From Rotaria socialis (Eukaryota > Rotifera > Eurotatoria > Philodinida > Philodinidae): a DNA stretch of 64,000 nt. Position 1 is the stretch's first letter. Each line of letters opens with the position of its first letter. Shown one piece after another: positions 12,715-24,936 of this stretch. The stretch covers positions 63,246 through 127,245 of the forward strand of contig CAJNYU010002545.1 in the NCBI GenBank assembly GCA_905331475.1, in the 5' to 3' direction. The notes beneath the pieces are model-generated. The model saw nothing but the letters and a program-made list of their open reading frames with translations. It searched no databases and was not told the origin of the DNA. Both the position numbers and the translations under genes were made by a program.

Positions 12715-14956
12715 CACTTCGTCGCACGACATTTCGTCGCAGAAAAATTTCTTTCGCTATCCTCATCACTATCCATTCGTTGCATCTTCTCTCTTGATTA
12801 ATTCTTTTTTTATTGAAAGATAAAAACTTGATGAGTTAATATTTATTTTGTGAATAAGACATAATATAATAATGAAAGCATTGAGAAAAAAATAAAACAA
12901 GAAAATAAAATCTAAAAAAATAAATAATAATTTTAATTTTAATTTAAAGAAAGAAAGAAATTTAAAGAAAAAAAAGATTTAACGAGTAACGTTGACTGCG
13001 AGATTTTTTAAGAATTCATCCAGTTGAGATGCGCCGAATCCGTTGATCAGTCGAGTAATACGTTCGCCCAATCTTCGGTAGCAGGCCTCTTCGTCTTGAT
13101 ATTGTGACCTTGGAGAATCTTCGTCATGCTCACTTCAAAGTTTGATTGCTCACGACGTATTCCCTCTACCAGTTTCACGATATTTGGATGATTAATTGAG
13201 ACGCGATTAACGAATGCATTGTACCAGCCTTCGACCTAATTGTTGGGTCGAGGTACTGTAGCGATGGCACGATCATAAACATTCCATAATTTATGATCAA
13301 ATCGGGGCTTCTTTCTACCAGTTCCTTAGAAAGTCGAGTATATTTAAAATTTCTCAAGAATGGAGAAAAAAATTACCTCTTCTTTTTGGTTCACCGATCC
13401 ACATTTTTTCAAAATAACCGTGTAAATCCTCGGAGGCGTCGTCAAGTTGGTCACAAATTAAGTCGAAGCCAATTATAACTTGATCTAGTGAAACAAAAGC
13501 AAAAACAATCAATTTTTTTACAGTTAAACGAAAATACTCATCCTCGTTATATTTAGTTGTTAACCCTTTCTTTGAACTTGTCGCCATACTGCTCGTGAAA
13601 AATGAAAGAGACAGCTTAGAAAAAAAATGTTTCAATTACTTTTTTTAATTAACAGATTGGAATGTACCTTTGTGTAAAACGTTTGGCAACATGTCTTTCA
13701 CTGGCTTGATTGTGCAGTTTTGAAATCTGTCATAATCGATTCAGGTTGGAAATTGTCTTGTGCTAACACTTTTTCGAAGAATAAATGGTAATCTTTAGAG
13801 CTTTTACCAATTAATAACCCATAGACGAGAGGAATAATTGCATTGGTCATCAATGCATGTAGTGTGAAGAGTTGATCATAATCGTCGAGATGCATCTACA
13901 TGAAAGAAAATTAGAAAAGAAAAAGAGACATTTAATTGATAGTTCACTTTGAACGTTCCATCAGCGAACCAATATTTGCTTTGCTTTAGAATAAATAAAT
14001 TAGTTTTTGTTGTAAAGATAATTAATTTTTTGTTTTCGTGCAAGATGAAGTCTTCATCACGATATGTTTTTCTCAACTTTTCTGGTAAACAACTATTGAC
14101 ATCGACTGTTGCAGTAGTATGTTGCCGTCAAATCATTGGCATAAGTGCTTCGTTTTTTAGAAGTTCACCAGCGGCACTTAGTTTATATGCACGTAAGGCT
14201 GAATGAATAATTGAACTGGGTGATTCATCTGTTACTATAGCACGAGCTTTAATATCATTTTTTTAATTGAGTAGCTGGAACACGATCAGGTTGCGGAGCA
14301 TGAGAATGATATGTTGGTTGTGAGAGAAATGCATCCATGGATAAATTGGTGTGACAACGAGCTTGATTGATAAATAATTGCCATTAAAATTAATTGATTG
14401 ATGTTCAAAGCGAAATTTCCTTTGGAATCTCGATTCTGACATTGAAAAATTAATTTCGTCGTTGTTGTGCATTCTACAGTATAGATGTGACCTTCATGGA
14501 GAATCATTGGTTTTCCTTTTACAGAAAGGAGTTTTTTGATTTGAGACATTTTGCTTGAAAATTAGTGTGTAGTGAAAGTTGAAATTGAGAAGTGAAATGT
14601 ATTTTCTTTTCACTTGATCTAGTTCCATAATTAAGGACATTGGATCAGTGTTATTTTATGTTTAGATTATGTAAAAATTCATTAAACAAATGACAAATCT
14701 AATCATTCTTCGTTCGCTTTAGCCCTCTCATGACTGCATTAGAATAATATGTTTTATTGATCCGTTTTCCCAATTAATTATCTATCACTATTATACATAT
14801 CTCTCTTGCAATTTATCATTTATTTTATATTATTTTGATTTATTATAGAAAACAAAATTCATTAAGAGAGATGAAATGAGTAGATAGCTACGAACAGAAC
14901 GCGACGAATTGTTCTGTGGCGAAGTGATCGTGCAACCAAGTGAACGCGACGAAGTG
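12715..14956 (-). mobile_element. Mutator-like (MULE) DNA transposon relic with TTCGTCGC-rich ends
   Basis: The left end has CACTTCGTCGC (12715-12725) and the right end has its reverse complement GCGACGAAGTG (14946-14956). Each end carries a further TTCGTCGC copy inward (about 12733-12740 and near 14900). The interior encodes a broken FLYWCH/MULE transposase on the minus strand. I could not identify a clear 8-10 bp target duplication, so the exact ends are approximate. A solitary related end-like stretch (gaacgcgacgaaatg) is present near 29917. Confidence 0.65.
12979..14549 (-). pseudogene. FLYWCH-finger/MULE-type transposase pseudogene
   Basis: Pieces are in order on the minus strand. A FLYWCH-type zinc finger comes first (KGKPMILHEGHIYTVECTT ... 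FQCQNRDSKG, 14549-14430). Then comes a MULE core (FADGTFKVNYQL near 13975, then QLFTLHALMTNAIIPLVYGLL and KDYHLFFEKV to about 13700, with MTDFKTA). The C-terminal part follows (VEGWYNAFVNRVSINHPNIVKL near 13215), ending at the stop at 12979-12981 after a frame change. Several stop codons and at least three frameshifts break it. It would have acted as a cut-and-paste transposase. Confidence 0.75.
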
Positions 14957-14968
14957 TACTAGTGCCTA

Positions 14969-16465
14969 TTAAATTCTTTTCCGTGCCGCTGTTAATATTG
15001 CTTGATCGATAAGAGGAAATAGTTTATCAACTTTCAGATTAATATTGGCATGATTACGAAGAGCAGCCCAATCCGTGTTTTTAAATTCTGATGATAATGT
15101 AAAGTCATCAGAAGCATTCACTGGATAATGAATTACATGTAAATGAGATTGAAAGTCCCATACTTGGGCTTCCATTCGACCTGGCGTATAAACATCCTTC
15201 GACAACTGAGGATAGCTTGAGACAATCAATGTAGAATGTCGAGGAAGTACAAAAAACAACAGAGATATACCACCACAAGGAGATATAGCCACAGTGACTG
15301 TCTGAAATAATGCTAATTGTTGAGTAATCGACACATTTTTAAAATCATTCACAATCGTAACTTTAATATCAGAATAACGAGGAGTAGTCAATATCTTGCT
15401 ATAGATTTCATTCATATTGTTAAATCTACGTCTGCCAGTTTTATTCACAAGCATAATATGATGTTGTTGAGGAGTTGCGTTTGGATTGATTCCATGAGCT
15501 ACAAGAAGTTTCGATCGAAACTCAGAGAAGACTTCAGCTCGATTGAAGTTATTTGGACCCCAACCGACGGCACCCGTAGAACCATGTCCAGCAACTAACT
15601 CTCGAAAACAAATGCGATTCGAATTCACTGATGAATTGAATAACGAACTGATTGATTGAACTTGATGAGATGTTATGACAGGAAAGATACCTTCAGTAAA
15701 TTTTTGGCACAATGAACTTAAATTACCAGGAAACTGTGAGCATGATCGAAATACAAGCACATGATTTTTCTTTGGTGAGCTGTAACGTGTAGCTCGAAAC
15801 TGTTTCAAATTTGCAAACAACCCAAACGCATCATCAAAGATCACATGACCAAAATTCATATCACCATCAGGTAATATCTGATAAATCAAGTAAGTATCAT
15901 CAAGATAGCTGAGATTACTATTGGGATCAGTTTGATTCTGATGATTCATAGGAATTGGATGTACTTCAACCGTACTCAGATCACCAGAAACATGCCGAGC
16001 AGCATGTCGTAGAGCCAAAAACGTATTATTCGAACGAATTAATGTTGTGGCCAAAGATTTAATAGATGACGGATAAAAATAATCGATGACCTACTTTGAA
16101 CTTGATCCACTCTGACGTAGACAAACATTATGAAATATACATTGTCTCGAAGACCAAGAGGCTTCTGTATGGAAATCGCCAGGATTTCCATTCAAACATT
16201 GAAAAGAACTATAAAACCAGTTCAGAGCATTGCTATTCAATGGAACACCAAAACTGATTGAATAATGAGCAGCAAACGATGGTGGTAAAGGAACATAAGT
16301 GAAATTTAAATCACCGAAACGATACTGGCCATTGATAGGATTCGAAATAAATACTTTATTCGTTGAATTGTGGCAATAATTATGATAGAATAACAACAAA
16401 AGCAAGATGATACTAATTGAAATTACGTTCTGCTTATTACTTGTGAATGTTGATGCATATATCAT
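14969..16465 (-). pseudogene. GT61-family glycosyltransferase with in-frame TAG (possible pseudogene)
   Basis: A single reading frame of 498 codons starts at ATG 16465 and ends at 14969. Codon 125 (16093-16091) is TAG, and the frame continues unbroken on both sides. Residues about 13-30 form a hydrophobic segment after a short polar start, which fits a type II Golgi/ER membrane protein. The lumenal part contains family-like stretches such as GDMNFGHVIFDDAFGLF, the VGWGPNNFNRAEVF region and the late SPCGGISLLFFVLPRHS block, typical of the GT61/EOGT-like catalytic domain. No splice pair removes the TAG without also deleting conserved-looking sequence. A TGG-to-TAG change is possible (inference). 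An inverted-repeat element begins about 130 bp upstream of the ATG and may disturb the promoter. Family assignment is good; functional state is uncertain. Confidence 0.75.
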
Positions 16466-16729
16466 GGTCTAACTAGATAACAGTGAGAAGATAGTCCCAC
16501 TATCACCAATGATCTAGAATTCTGATAAAATGTTGTTAATAATTTCTCATCAGACTGGTATCATTTTTCAAACTTGGATAAACGTGTCTCATACATACAT
16601 TGATAAAAAAAGCGCTGAATGATAAACGTTTAAAAGCGTTTATGAAAATGCAACGTATGATATACCATTTTCTACCGTTTAGCAGCATGCGATAAATCAT
16701 TTGATCTACCCATCAAAAGACGAAATAAA

Positions 16730-16850
16730 AAGGTTTACCAAGCGAATATACTGCGTGTCGAAAGGTTTATCAAGCGAATATACCACGTGTCGGAAGGTTT
16801 ATCATAGCGTTTATACCACGTGTCGGAAGGTTTATCATAGCGTTTATACG
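16730..16850 (+). repeat. Tandem repeat, about 4 x 30-35 bp
   Basis: Successive copies of a unit containing aaggtttatc, aagcg, tatacc and acgtgtcgg. It lies inside the left part of the 16.6-18.6 kb element. Confidence 0.75.
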
Positions 16851-16927
16851 ACTCAAAAACTTTAAAAGGGTGCATCATACGTTGCATTTTCATAAACCCT
16901 ATCGAAGGTTTTAGAGAGTACTCTAAC

Positions 16928-16930
16928 AAG

Positions 16931-16961
<31 letters not shown>

Positions 16962-16967
16962 TTCTTA
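16928..16967 (+). repeat. (TTTA)n microsatellite
   Basis: About nine uninterrupted TTTA units. Confidence 0.9.
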
Positions 16968-17235
16968 TACATTCTTGTTTCGTCTTTATACGTTATGTAT
17001 TTCTTATATGGGCAATCCAACTCGAGATGTACATACGCCAACCGCTCTTTTTCATTCTTTATTTCCTCTCTCTGGATATCTCTCTATTGTGTCTTCTATC
17101 CTCCCGTGCGTGACAGCGTAAATAATGGCATTGTTTCTTCGACTGGAATTTAAGTGCATCCATAGAATGATTCACCATCATCTTTATATACAAAATAGTC
17201 TAGTTGAAGAAGCAAATGCCTTTTCTTCCTTTGTT

Positions 17236-17270
17236 TCTTTTATCTCTCTCTCTCTCTCTCTCTCTTGTGT
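17236..17270 (+). repeat. (TC)n/(GT)n microsatellite
   Basis: A TCTCTC run followed by a short GTGTGT run. Confidence 0.9.
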
Positions 17271-17459
17271 GTGTATGTGGGTTGTATAGTATAAATAGGA
17301 CGAAATAGCTGTTAGCGCAATCCCAGTGGGATTAAAATGTGAAACACGATAAAGCTCGTTTTCTGGAATCCGTCTACCACGGCCTGTGACGGTCTGTGGA
17401 GCTTCTTTGTCACGGTCTGTATCTGTATTATGGTGTATGAAGTCTCTAGAGACAATCGC

Positions 17460-17652
17460 AGATCGTTGCACAGACTTCAGAAGCCATCACATATTGTGAC
17501 AGAGAAGTTTCACAGGCCATCACAGACAGTGACAGAGAATTCAGACACCATCACAGACTTGACAGAGAGGCCTCAGAAACTATCACAGACCGGGTCAGAG
17601 AAATTAATTAATTAGTTAATTAATCAGCTAACTAACTAATTAATTTCTCCGT
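17460..17652. repeat. CACAGAC/GACAGAG tandem repeats followed by an AT palindrome
   Basis: Roughly 30-bp units of the form catcacagac...tgacagagaa recur about four times (17480-17600). Upstream (17370-17425) the opposite orientation occurs (ggtctgtg, gtcacggtc). Immediately after lies a palindrome with arms gagaaattaatta and taattaatttctc (about 17600-17646), then a G-run. Confidence 0.6.
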
Positions 17653-18554
17653 CCCTATCTGTGGGGGGGGGGCGAGGGGGTCCAAATTTTTATCCTATAT
17701 ACTTCAACACTCCCTTCAGATCGTGTTTCACAAAACGATGGGCATCTTACTATTTCTTTTCATCAAGTTAGCGCGTGGGTGACTGTATAAAATAACATTA
17801 ACCAGACACAGACCCTCACACCGACACCCTAAGAAACCATTTTTGACAAAAGTAAAATAATCAACCCCTGTGCGTAGAGTAATAAACTTTTCCGATCAAA
17901 CAGTAGAACAATCGATCTCTCTACGTAGAATGATAAACCCTTTCGATGAGAGAGCGGAAATATCAACTCCTGTACGATGAACACTGAACTTCTTTCAACA
18001 AAAGAGAAGTAGAATCAAGTATCAACCGACGATAAAACTATCCCTTGAGATGCTAAGGTAGATAAGCCGATATTTGTCAGTAGAATAAAAGAACCTGTCA
18101 ATGAAGAGGCATCGAATTGAGCATTCACGTACAGTACTAAACCCTTTTTATTAAGATGTAGATAAATCAACTGTTAAACATGGAATACTAAACCCTTAGC
18201 AGGAAATGGTAGCAGAATCTATCCTTAGGCGTAGAATAATGAACTGTTTCTGAGAAGGGTAGCTTACTCTACGCAGAAAGGCAGAAGGATGTTCCTTTTT
18301 AACGAAAAAGTAAAATAGTAAACCCGATAACGAAGAATAAAATACTCCTACCTTGAAACTGAACAGCAATCTACTATCATCCGTTGACGGATATAATTAC
18401 TCTTATCTTAAAATCGTAGAATAATGAATCCTTATGTGCCCATCATATACCCCTTGAGTTTTCATAAACCCTTCGACTAAGAAACACTAAAAGGGTTTAA
18501 TGGAGACTTTTTTAAGTGCAGGAGTAAATCATTACCCGGATTTTTTTATCAGTG

Positions 18555-19770
18555 TATGAACGACTTCGAACCTGAAGATCTCATATCTAGTGATTAAGCT
18601 ATTGATTTCGATTGAACGTATAAAAACAGCTTATGTTGTTGTTTATTGTACTTAATTCCACAGGTTTCGTCAAGGACCAAAGCACACTATGATGATATCT
18701 GACAGGCGAAGTATTACTACGAGTACAATCAATGCATGAAGAAAAAAAAACTCAAGAAGATCGAGATAGTTCATGATATATAATTTCAACAGCAGGAGCA
18801 TACGAATGAAAACTGTATGGTGTTTATTGTACTTTACGGCACACTCTTTCACAACATATTCTGAAATGGTGGTTCGAATCGGGAATGTAGTGTATTTTTT
18901 CCTTTTTCTATTCAATGAATAGTTTTTAGTTTTCGTTATCATACTTATTAGTGTTACCATTCTTAAAATTTCAGAAGATCAGGTCTTGATATCACTCTAT
19001 TTTAGTTAAATTGCTTCAAGACAGGCATCAGCAGATAATCATATTATTATTCGGCATGTTTCAAGTAAGAACTACTCGAAAAAGACTGTATAAAAAAGAA
19101 GAATGAAAATTTATAACTTCACTATACTTCATTGAGTTGATTATTTATAGATGTATGCGAAAAACAGAACTATGAATAGGGAATCAACAAAAAGGTAGAT
19201 AGTCATTTAAAATACGATACATTTCTTTGTTGAATCAGGTCTTGAGTGAATATAAAGTGAGTAGCTTGTCATGTATAAGTTTAGCTTATTCGAAAAAACG
19301 GAACTATTGACTCAATCAAGGGAGAATTATGACTATCCTTTCATCATATCATCTTATTACATTATACTAAATTAAGGATTCAGAAGAAATCTTTTTTTAC
19401 TTACATACATAGCAGACACAAAAAATTTATCTAGATTCGCGCTCAAAAACAATGTCTGCTCCATAACATCTTTTCTTAAACTGACTTCCCAGTGAAAACT
19501 TTTAGAGATTAAAATCGATTATTCGTACTCGACAATCGACTGAGAGTGATTTCAATTTCGATTATAATCGATTCGCCCAATTGCGATTGATGAAAGGTAG
19601 CTCTTGTAAGACTCACACGCGTAAGCTTAGTTATATATTAAGAAAATGTTTTCAAGGAATATCAATCGGGCAGATCAGATAGTGTCGTTTAGGGAAACTG
19701 GATCTCATCAGTACTGTTACTGTGAAGTAAAGAAACTTGCAAAAATTATCACCAGTGCTTTTTAAGGAGC
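18555..19770. other. Non-coding spacer
   Basis: No gene seen. A stretch at 19488-19600 starts with CCCAGTGAAAA and is rich in aatcgatt. The same two features occur at 24560-24876, so both may be fragments of one small element family. Confidence 0.35.
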
Positions 19771-20141
19771 TAGTTAACTGTTGAGTCGAAGGAAGAGGCC
19801 ATCTATAAGAGTGCTTCTCGAACTTGCCCCTAGATTGCATAGACATAGGATGGAGTCGTAAATTTCCCATAAGTTATATTCTTAAAAAATACTATCAGCT
19901 CACCGACATCTAGCTTTTCTAAATACCATTGAAAAACTTTCAAAGTCGACTTTCTTATTCAAACTGAATAGTTAAGCGAAGAAGTCAAGTATCAGAAACA
20001 GTAGATGTCAATGAGTTGATATTATTTTTTAAGAATAGAACTTATGGGAAATTTACGGCTCTATTCTATGCCTATACAATCTAGGGACAAGTCCGAAAAG
20101 CATCCTTATAGATGGAGTCTTCCTTTGACTCAAACGTTAAC
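19771..20141. repeat. Long inverted repeat (arms about 120 bp)
   Basis: The left arm 19771-19893 and right arm 20018-20141 are complementary over nearly their whole length (for example aaatttcccataag against cttatgggaaattt). The right arm stops exactly where the 20142-22098 element begins, suggesting that the element inserted into or next to the arm. Confidence 0.7.
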
Positions 20142-22098
20142 TACCCAAGTGAGCAAAATACTGGTTAAATGACTAGTCTTTTTTCTAGTCGTGTCGCTCC
20201 GTCTCGACTAGTCTTTGTCTCAAAAAGTCCTCGTCTGGGACTACCCAAGCAGACAAATTTTTTCAAAAACGCGTTTAAACACTCAATCGGGAGCCGCGAT
20301 TGTGGGTCATTGATGCTCATTAATGAAACGCAAGAAACGCGTTTTTTACGCAGAATTCTCACTTTCCGAACGCGGAAACGCATAGAAACTCCAACTTTGA
20401 GCGTTTAAACGAATTGGTTTTTACTTTTTCCAATAATTGTGCGGTTAAACGCTCGGAATTGGAGTTTTTATTCGTTTTCACGTTCGGAAAGTGAGAATTC
20501 TGCGTAAAAACGCGTTTCTTGCGTTTCATTAATGAGCGTTAATGACACACAATCGTGGTTTCCAATTGAGTGTTTAAACGCGTTTTTGAAAAAATTGATC
20601 TGCTTGGGTAGTCCGAGGTTTTGACCGTCATGCATACGCGTCCTAGTACTTTGATTGGCGACTAGTCATAAAATCTAATAAGAGTAGTCGTGGCGAGCGT
20701 CTGTGTCGCTCGTCTGAAAATGGTTTATGATTGAAAAATTAAGGGCGTCTGGGACGAGTATACAACCAGCTGTAGTCTTATATAGTCGACGAGTCTGGAC
20801 TAGTCTGAATGGAAATATGTAAGGATGAAGATTAGATTCGAACATGTATACAATGTGACACTTACCCATCGCCAGAACCATTGAGCCATATGATCGAGAA
20901 GTCATATTCTGCACACTCACGACCATTCTAAGATGCTATTTAATACAATTTTTATTCCAAATTTTTAATTTTATTTATCAATAAAAATTATCTTTTACCG
21001 AAACGAAATTACTTTAGATAGCATTAAATAAAAGCAAATTAAGAAGATTTCATAATCTTTTCGGCAAATATATTTTGATTTATAAGCAAGTGCGATTAAT
21101 TAGTTGGGCTTTAAAAACATTAATTTGAGTATAAAAATAAAATTTATTTATTCCGGAAAGAAACTAGATTTTTCCATACTATTTTAATTTAATTTCATAC
21201 TCAAAGCTCCGTACATTCATCTAATAAATAAATTATCTTAGCTTAATTTAGAATTATTACAATTGATATTTAACATAAACAAACATTATATTTTGATATG
21301 AAACGATTTAGGTGCTTCTCAATTGTTTTTAATTACTACGTATCACAGTTCAAAAAAAAATACAGATTAGCACTCCTAGATGCGAGATGAATTTTGTTGT
21401 TAGTACTAACCCTTGCTATTTTATGTTTTGATACACTCTTAAACTTTTAGCATAAACTAATGCAAAATAAAATAAAATATATCAAGACAGGGATGCACGC
21501 AATATATTAAATCTTTTCGAATGCACTATTGATTACAGCAGACGCTCTAATTGTTCTTCTAGCTAGAAAACAATTCGATTAGCATTGAGTAAAATAAATA
21601 CTTCTTAAAAAAAGGACTAGTCATGACTCATGAGATGTCCAGAAGATGCTACAGACCAGTCCTAATAGCTGTTGAAGACATTTCAGACTAGTCAATACCG
21701 TTTAAGTCGGTTTGTTTCTGATTTTCTTTCCATGGATGGGAGTCAATAAATAAGTTTAGACTATATATACTTACGACAGTCTATCTCAGTGTCCTAGTCT
21801 GTCGCCAGGATATCCGTCATATCTCGAACACTGCCGGACTGGATGTTCAAATCCACTGTGTAACCTCTTTTTTTAATCTTCTTACTAGTCTGGACTGGGT
21901 CAGTAGACAACACGGACTAGACATGGCTGGGCTCAAGGACATTTCAGACTAGTACAGACGTGTTTGCAAGACACTCCTCATTAAGCTGACTAGACAAGAC
22001 GGATATGAAAGACGTTCCAGACTAGACTTGACGGAAGCTGCGGACATTTCTGACTAGTCATGTCGGCAGTTTCCCTTCATTTTTTGCTTACTTGGGTA
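20142..22098. mobile_element. Non-autonomous element with TACCCAAGTRAGCAAAA ends and GACTAGTC arrays
   Basis: The left end tacccaagtgagcaaaat and the right end complement ttttttgcttacttgggta are inverted. If the outer TA is the target duplication, the termini are CCCAAG. The interior carries many copies of the palindrome GACTAGTC and variants near both ends (20170-20215, 20665, 21615-21690, 21880-22065). An AT-rich centre contains no gene. Confidence 0.6.
20238..20614. mobile_element. Nested inverted-repeat element (arms about 150 bp)
   Basis: The ends ggactacccaagcagac and gatctgcttgggtagtcc are inverted, and the complementarity continues inward through aaaaacgcgtttaaacactc for about 150 bp per arm. 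It lies inside the 20142-22098 element and its ends resemble those of its host (CTACCCAAG). No target duplication was recognised. Confidence 0.7.
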
Positions 22099-24936
22099 TA
22101 CTATGGAATTTATTTTCATCGGCACTGCGCTTTTATGTATGTTGAATAAAACAAGATGAGCAAGATTACGTCAATACTTGAAGCTAAAAGTCGGTGCTAC
22201 TTTGTCTACAATGTAATTCTCCATGATATATCTATTGTTTATTTTAGCACCTTTCAATTAGTTATAATGAATCAAAGTAAAAAATAACCTACGGAACAAA
22301 AATAAAATGGTCGTCATTTTTTAAAATATTTGTTGATAATACTATACGACGCATGCGATAATATGGATAATATATTTTTATCAAAAATCTACAGTAAACT
22401 CAACTTTTCTAGCACGTACGTAAGAGATGGAATCCACTGAAGTTCATGAGATCCACATAAAGGCACCACAAGTAATATAGAAGAACATGTCCGACCAAGT
22501 GAATACAGCAAAAGAAAGAAAAGCTTAGTGTGGAGAGTGTGAAATTAAAAAAAACGAGAGAGATAAAGCAAGAAAACGACAGAAGCACATTTGAAAATGT
22601 CAACTAGATCTCGTTTAGAGCTTCATTTGATAAAACGGGAAAGATGAATAGAAAAACTTTGAAAACTTATCATTCATCATTCTTTATAATTTTCCTTTCC
22701 GACCAAAATGAAAAAAAGTAGGGAAAATAAAAAACACTGTTCTTTCCAAAAAAATTTTAAAAATTCCCTTTTCTGTGTTCGCGTTTCTCGTTCCCAATTC
22801 CCACGAGAAATGAGACGGAAAAATACGAAAAAAGATTGTTTCTGTGGGATCCTAGTAAACAGTACACTGCGTCTTACCATTCGCCATTTCAAACATATAT
22901 TGTGAACAAATGTCTATTATTAATACATTCTCATCTAGTAGTCTATAAAATTTCATCGAAAATTTTTTAATTCGAAATAGCAATCTCTATAAATGTCGAG
23001 TCTTCTGATAATGTATTCTCATTTCCATATATCAAGTTCCCTTGTTATCTTATTAAGAAATTCTGGTTTTCCCATTCAAATATCATCAGAATAGTAACAT
23101 AAAAATGTAAATAAACCGTACCAAGTAGACCTGTTTGACCTCTACATCTACAGCATTCAAACAGCACTTACTATACTCAGAAAGAGGCGGAAGAAATTCA
23201 AATAGTTTTCAACTGATTTGGTAAAAAGTCTAAGGTTGAGCCCACTCCATCCTAAAAACCTGGTTGCGCCGTTAGTATACCAGAAGGAAATTTTGAGGTA
23301 AAAGCGAAATTTATCGAGACAGCATGAAATATGTACAAGTAGACTCAGATTTTTGTCCTGATTTCAGATAACACACCTTTAAAAACGCAAAGACGGATAC
23401 TTGTGCGTGGAAATCGTGAAATACTACCATAAGACATGCGTCATTTGCTGTGATTTCTTGCGGTTGTATCAAAAGAGACTTCGGAGCCATCGAATTTCCA
23501 ATTGAAAAGGATATAGCACGAACGATCATACAGCATTTCATTTTGACAATAAAAATCATGCTCATTGAGCCAAAGTATTTCCACTTCATAAGAGTATGCC
23601 ACTTTTCAAAAAATTACGAAACTAGGGTGGCATTTCCAATTTATTGGTAGGAAAAAATTGAGTGTCCTAGAAGTTCTTATAGATTGCAATAGAGGGAAAG
23701 ATTCTACATCGAATAGACCTATTTTCAACAAATGTACACTGAAACTTAATGAACTGTGAAGCCAAAAGTTGGGTTTTTTAGAGTTTCACAGAGAGTTGCA
23801 AATTTTTCTTATTATCCGATTATCCCCACAAAATGAAATGATATTTAAAATAAAACACTTCGGGTGATCAAAATGGCTAGAGCTGAAACAAAATAGCCAC
23901 AAAAATGTTCTTCGAAATCCTTGGAGTGGACCTCAGGCATAAGAAGATGAGTTGTGATGAATTATAAAATAAACTTGAGAAAAGCAATCAAACACACAGA
24001 TTGATTCTCAGGATACTAAAATTAAGTTGAAAATTTTTTACAACTATGATCGCTATTTCGCACATTTTAAAAACCCAATGTTTTTTCGCACAAGGTACTT
24101 GATCACTTAATTTTAACTGAATTAAGTGTTAACGCGAAAAGCTTAATACTTAATATTAAGTAATTCAGTGGCTAATGCAAACATCTTTCTATTAATATTA
24201 AGTGTTAAATTAAAATTTAGCATTTAATACTAAATTAACGTTAAGTGCCACCCCTACAGACAACAGTATTAGTAAAAGTTATGAAAAATAACAGAAAAGA
24301 AATTCTAGAGAAAAAATTTGGATAATTTTACCACCAATGATAGATCTCCTTCAATATAAACTATTTATAAATTTTATGACACATATAAGTGACATTTAGA
24401 ATATTTACAATGAGTTTTCGAATCATAAGTTGAGTGCATCACCTGCAGTTCGAATTGGAGTCATCTATCATTGGACTAGATATCATTATAGGAAGAGATT
24501 CAAGTTGCAGTCATTACTACTTTGCAAATTCACTTAATATTTAGTATTTTAAATACAGTTACGATCCACTAAAATTGATTGTTCGAGCAAAATTCAGTCA
24601 CAGCTGCAGTAATTAGAAATAATCGATTGATCATCACTCAATTCGATTGTGAAAGATTGAAATTTTAATGGATTGAGAAGATTACAATCGATCGTTCGAT
24701 TAAAATTAGATTTTAAGGGGTAAAATCATCAATAATTGATTGAATAGATTGAAACTTCAATCGGTTGTTGAATTTTAATCGGATTATATTACAAAAAGAG
24801 GTAATTTGCTTCGAGAAATCGGATTTGTTCAACCACAATCAAAAATAATCACCATATTGCGAGGGGCATTTTTCACTGGGTTCACCATCTGCAATGACGG
24901 AAGCAATTGAAATTATGACAAGTGGCAAAACTGATA
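22099..24936. other. Non-coding spacer with small repeat clusters
   Basis: No credible gene. 24090-24255 is dominated by TTAAGT/ACTTAA and ATTAATATTAAGT motifs, like a small inverted-repeat element. 24560-24876 is rich in aatcgattg and ends in ttttcactggg, matching the 19488-19600 fragment. Confidence 0.35.

Larger units (their letters stand above)
16598..18554. mobile_element. Non-autonomous element with CAYTGATAAAAAAA ends and TA flanks
   Basis: Left end CATTGATAAAAAAA (16598-16611) and right end complement TTTTTTTATCAGTG (18541-18554), each flanked by TA. The interior has no gene. It holds a 21-bp inverted pair (16639-16660 and 16873-16893), four copies of a 30-35 bp tandem unit (about 16730-16845) and microsatellites. 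From 17770 to 18530 there are many degenerate copies of a 45-50 bp unit containing gtagaataaTAAACCCTTT. This sub-terminal array layout resembles the 8.6-kb element at 31436. Confidence 0.6.

Noticed and set aside
15989..16095. Intron removing the GT61 TAG (GTAGGT donor at 16095)
   Set aside because: The nearest possible acceptor lies over 100 nt downstream and would delete sequence that reads as conserved protein; the phase is also not better than plain reading.
17184..17471. 95-codon frame on the minus strand
   Set aside because: Made largely of microsatellite translation (repeated Arg/Glu) inside a mobile element.
20165..20408. Overlapping frames in both strands
   Set aside because: They lie in the arm of the nested inverted-repeat element and mirror each other.
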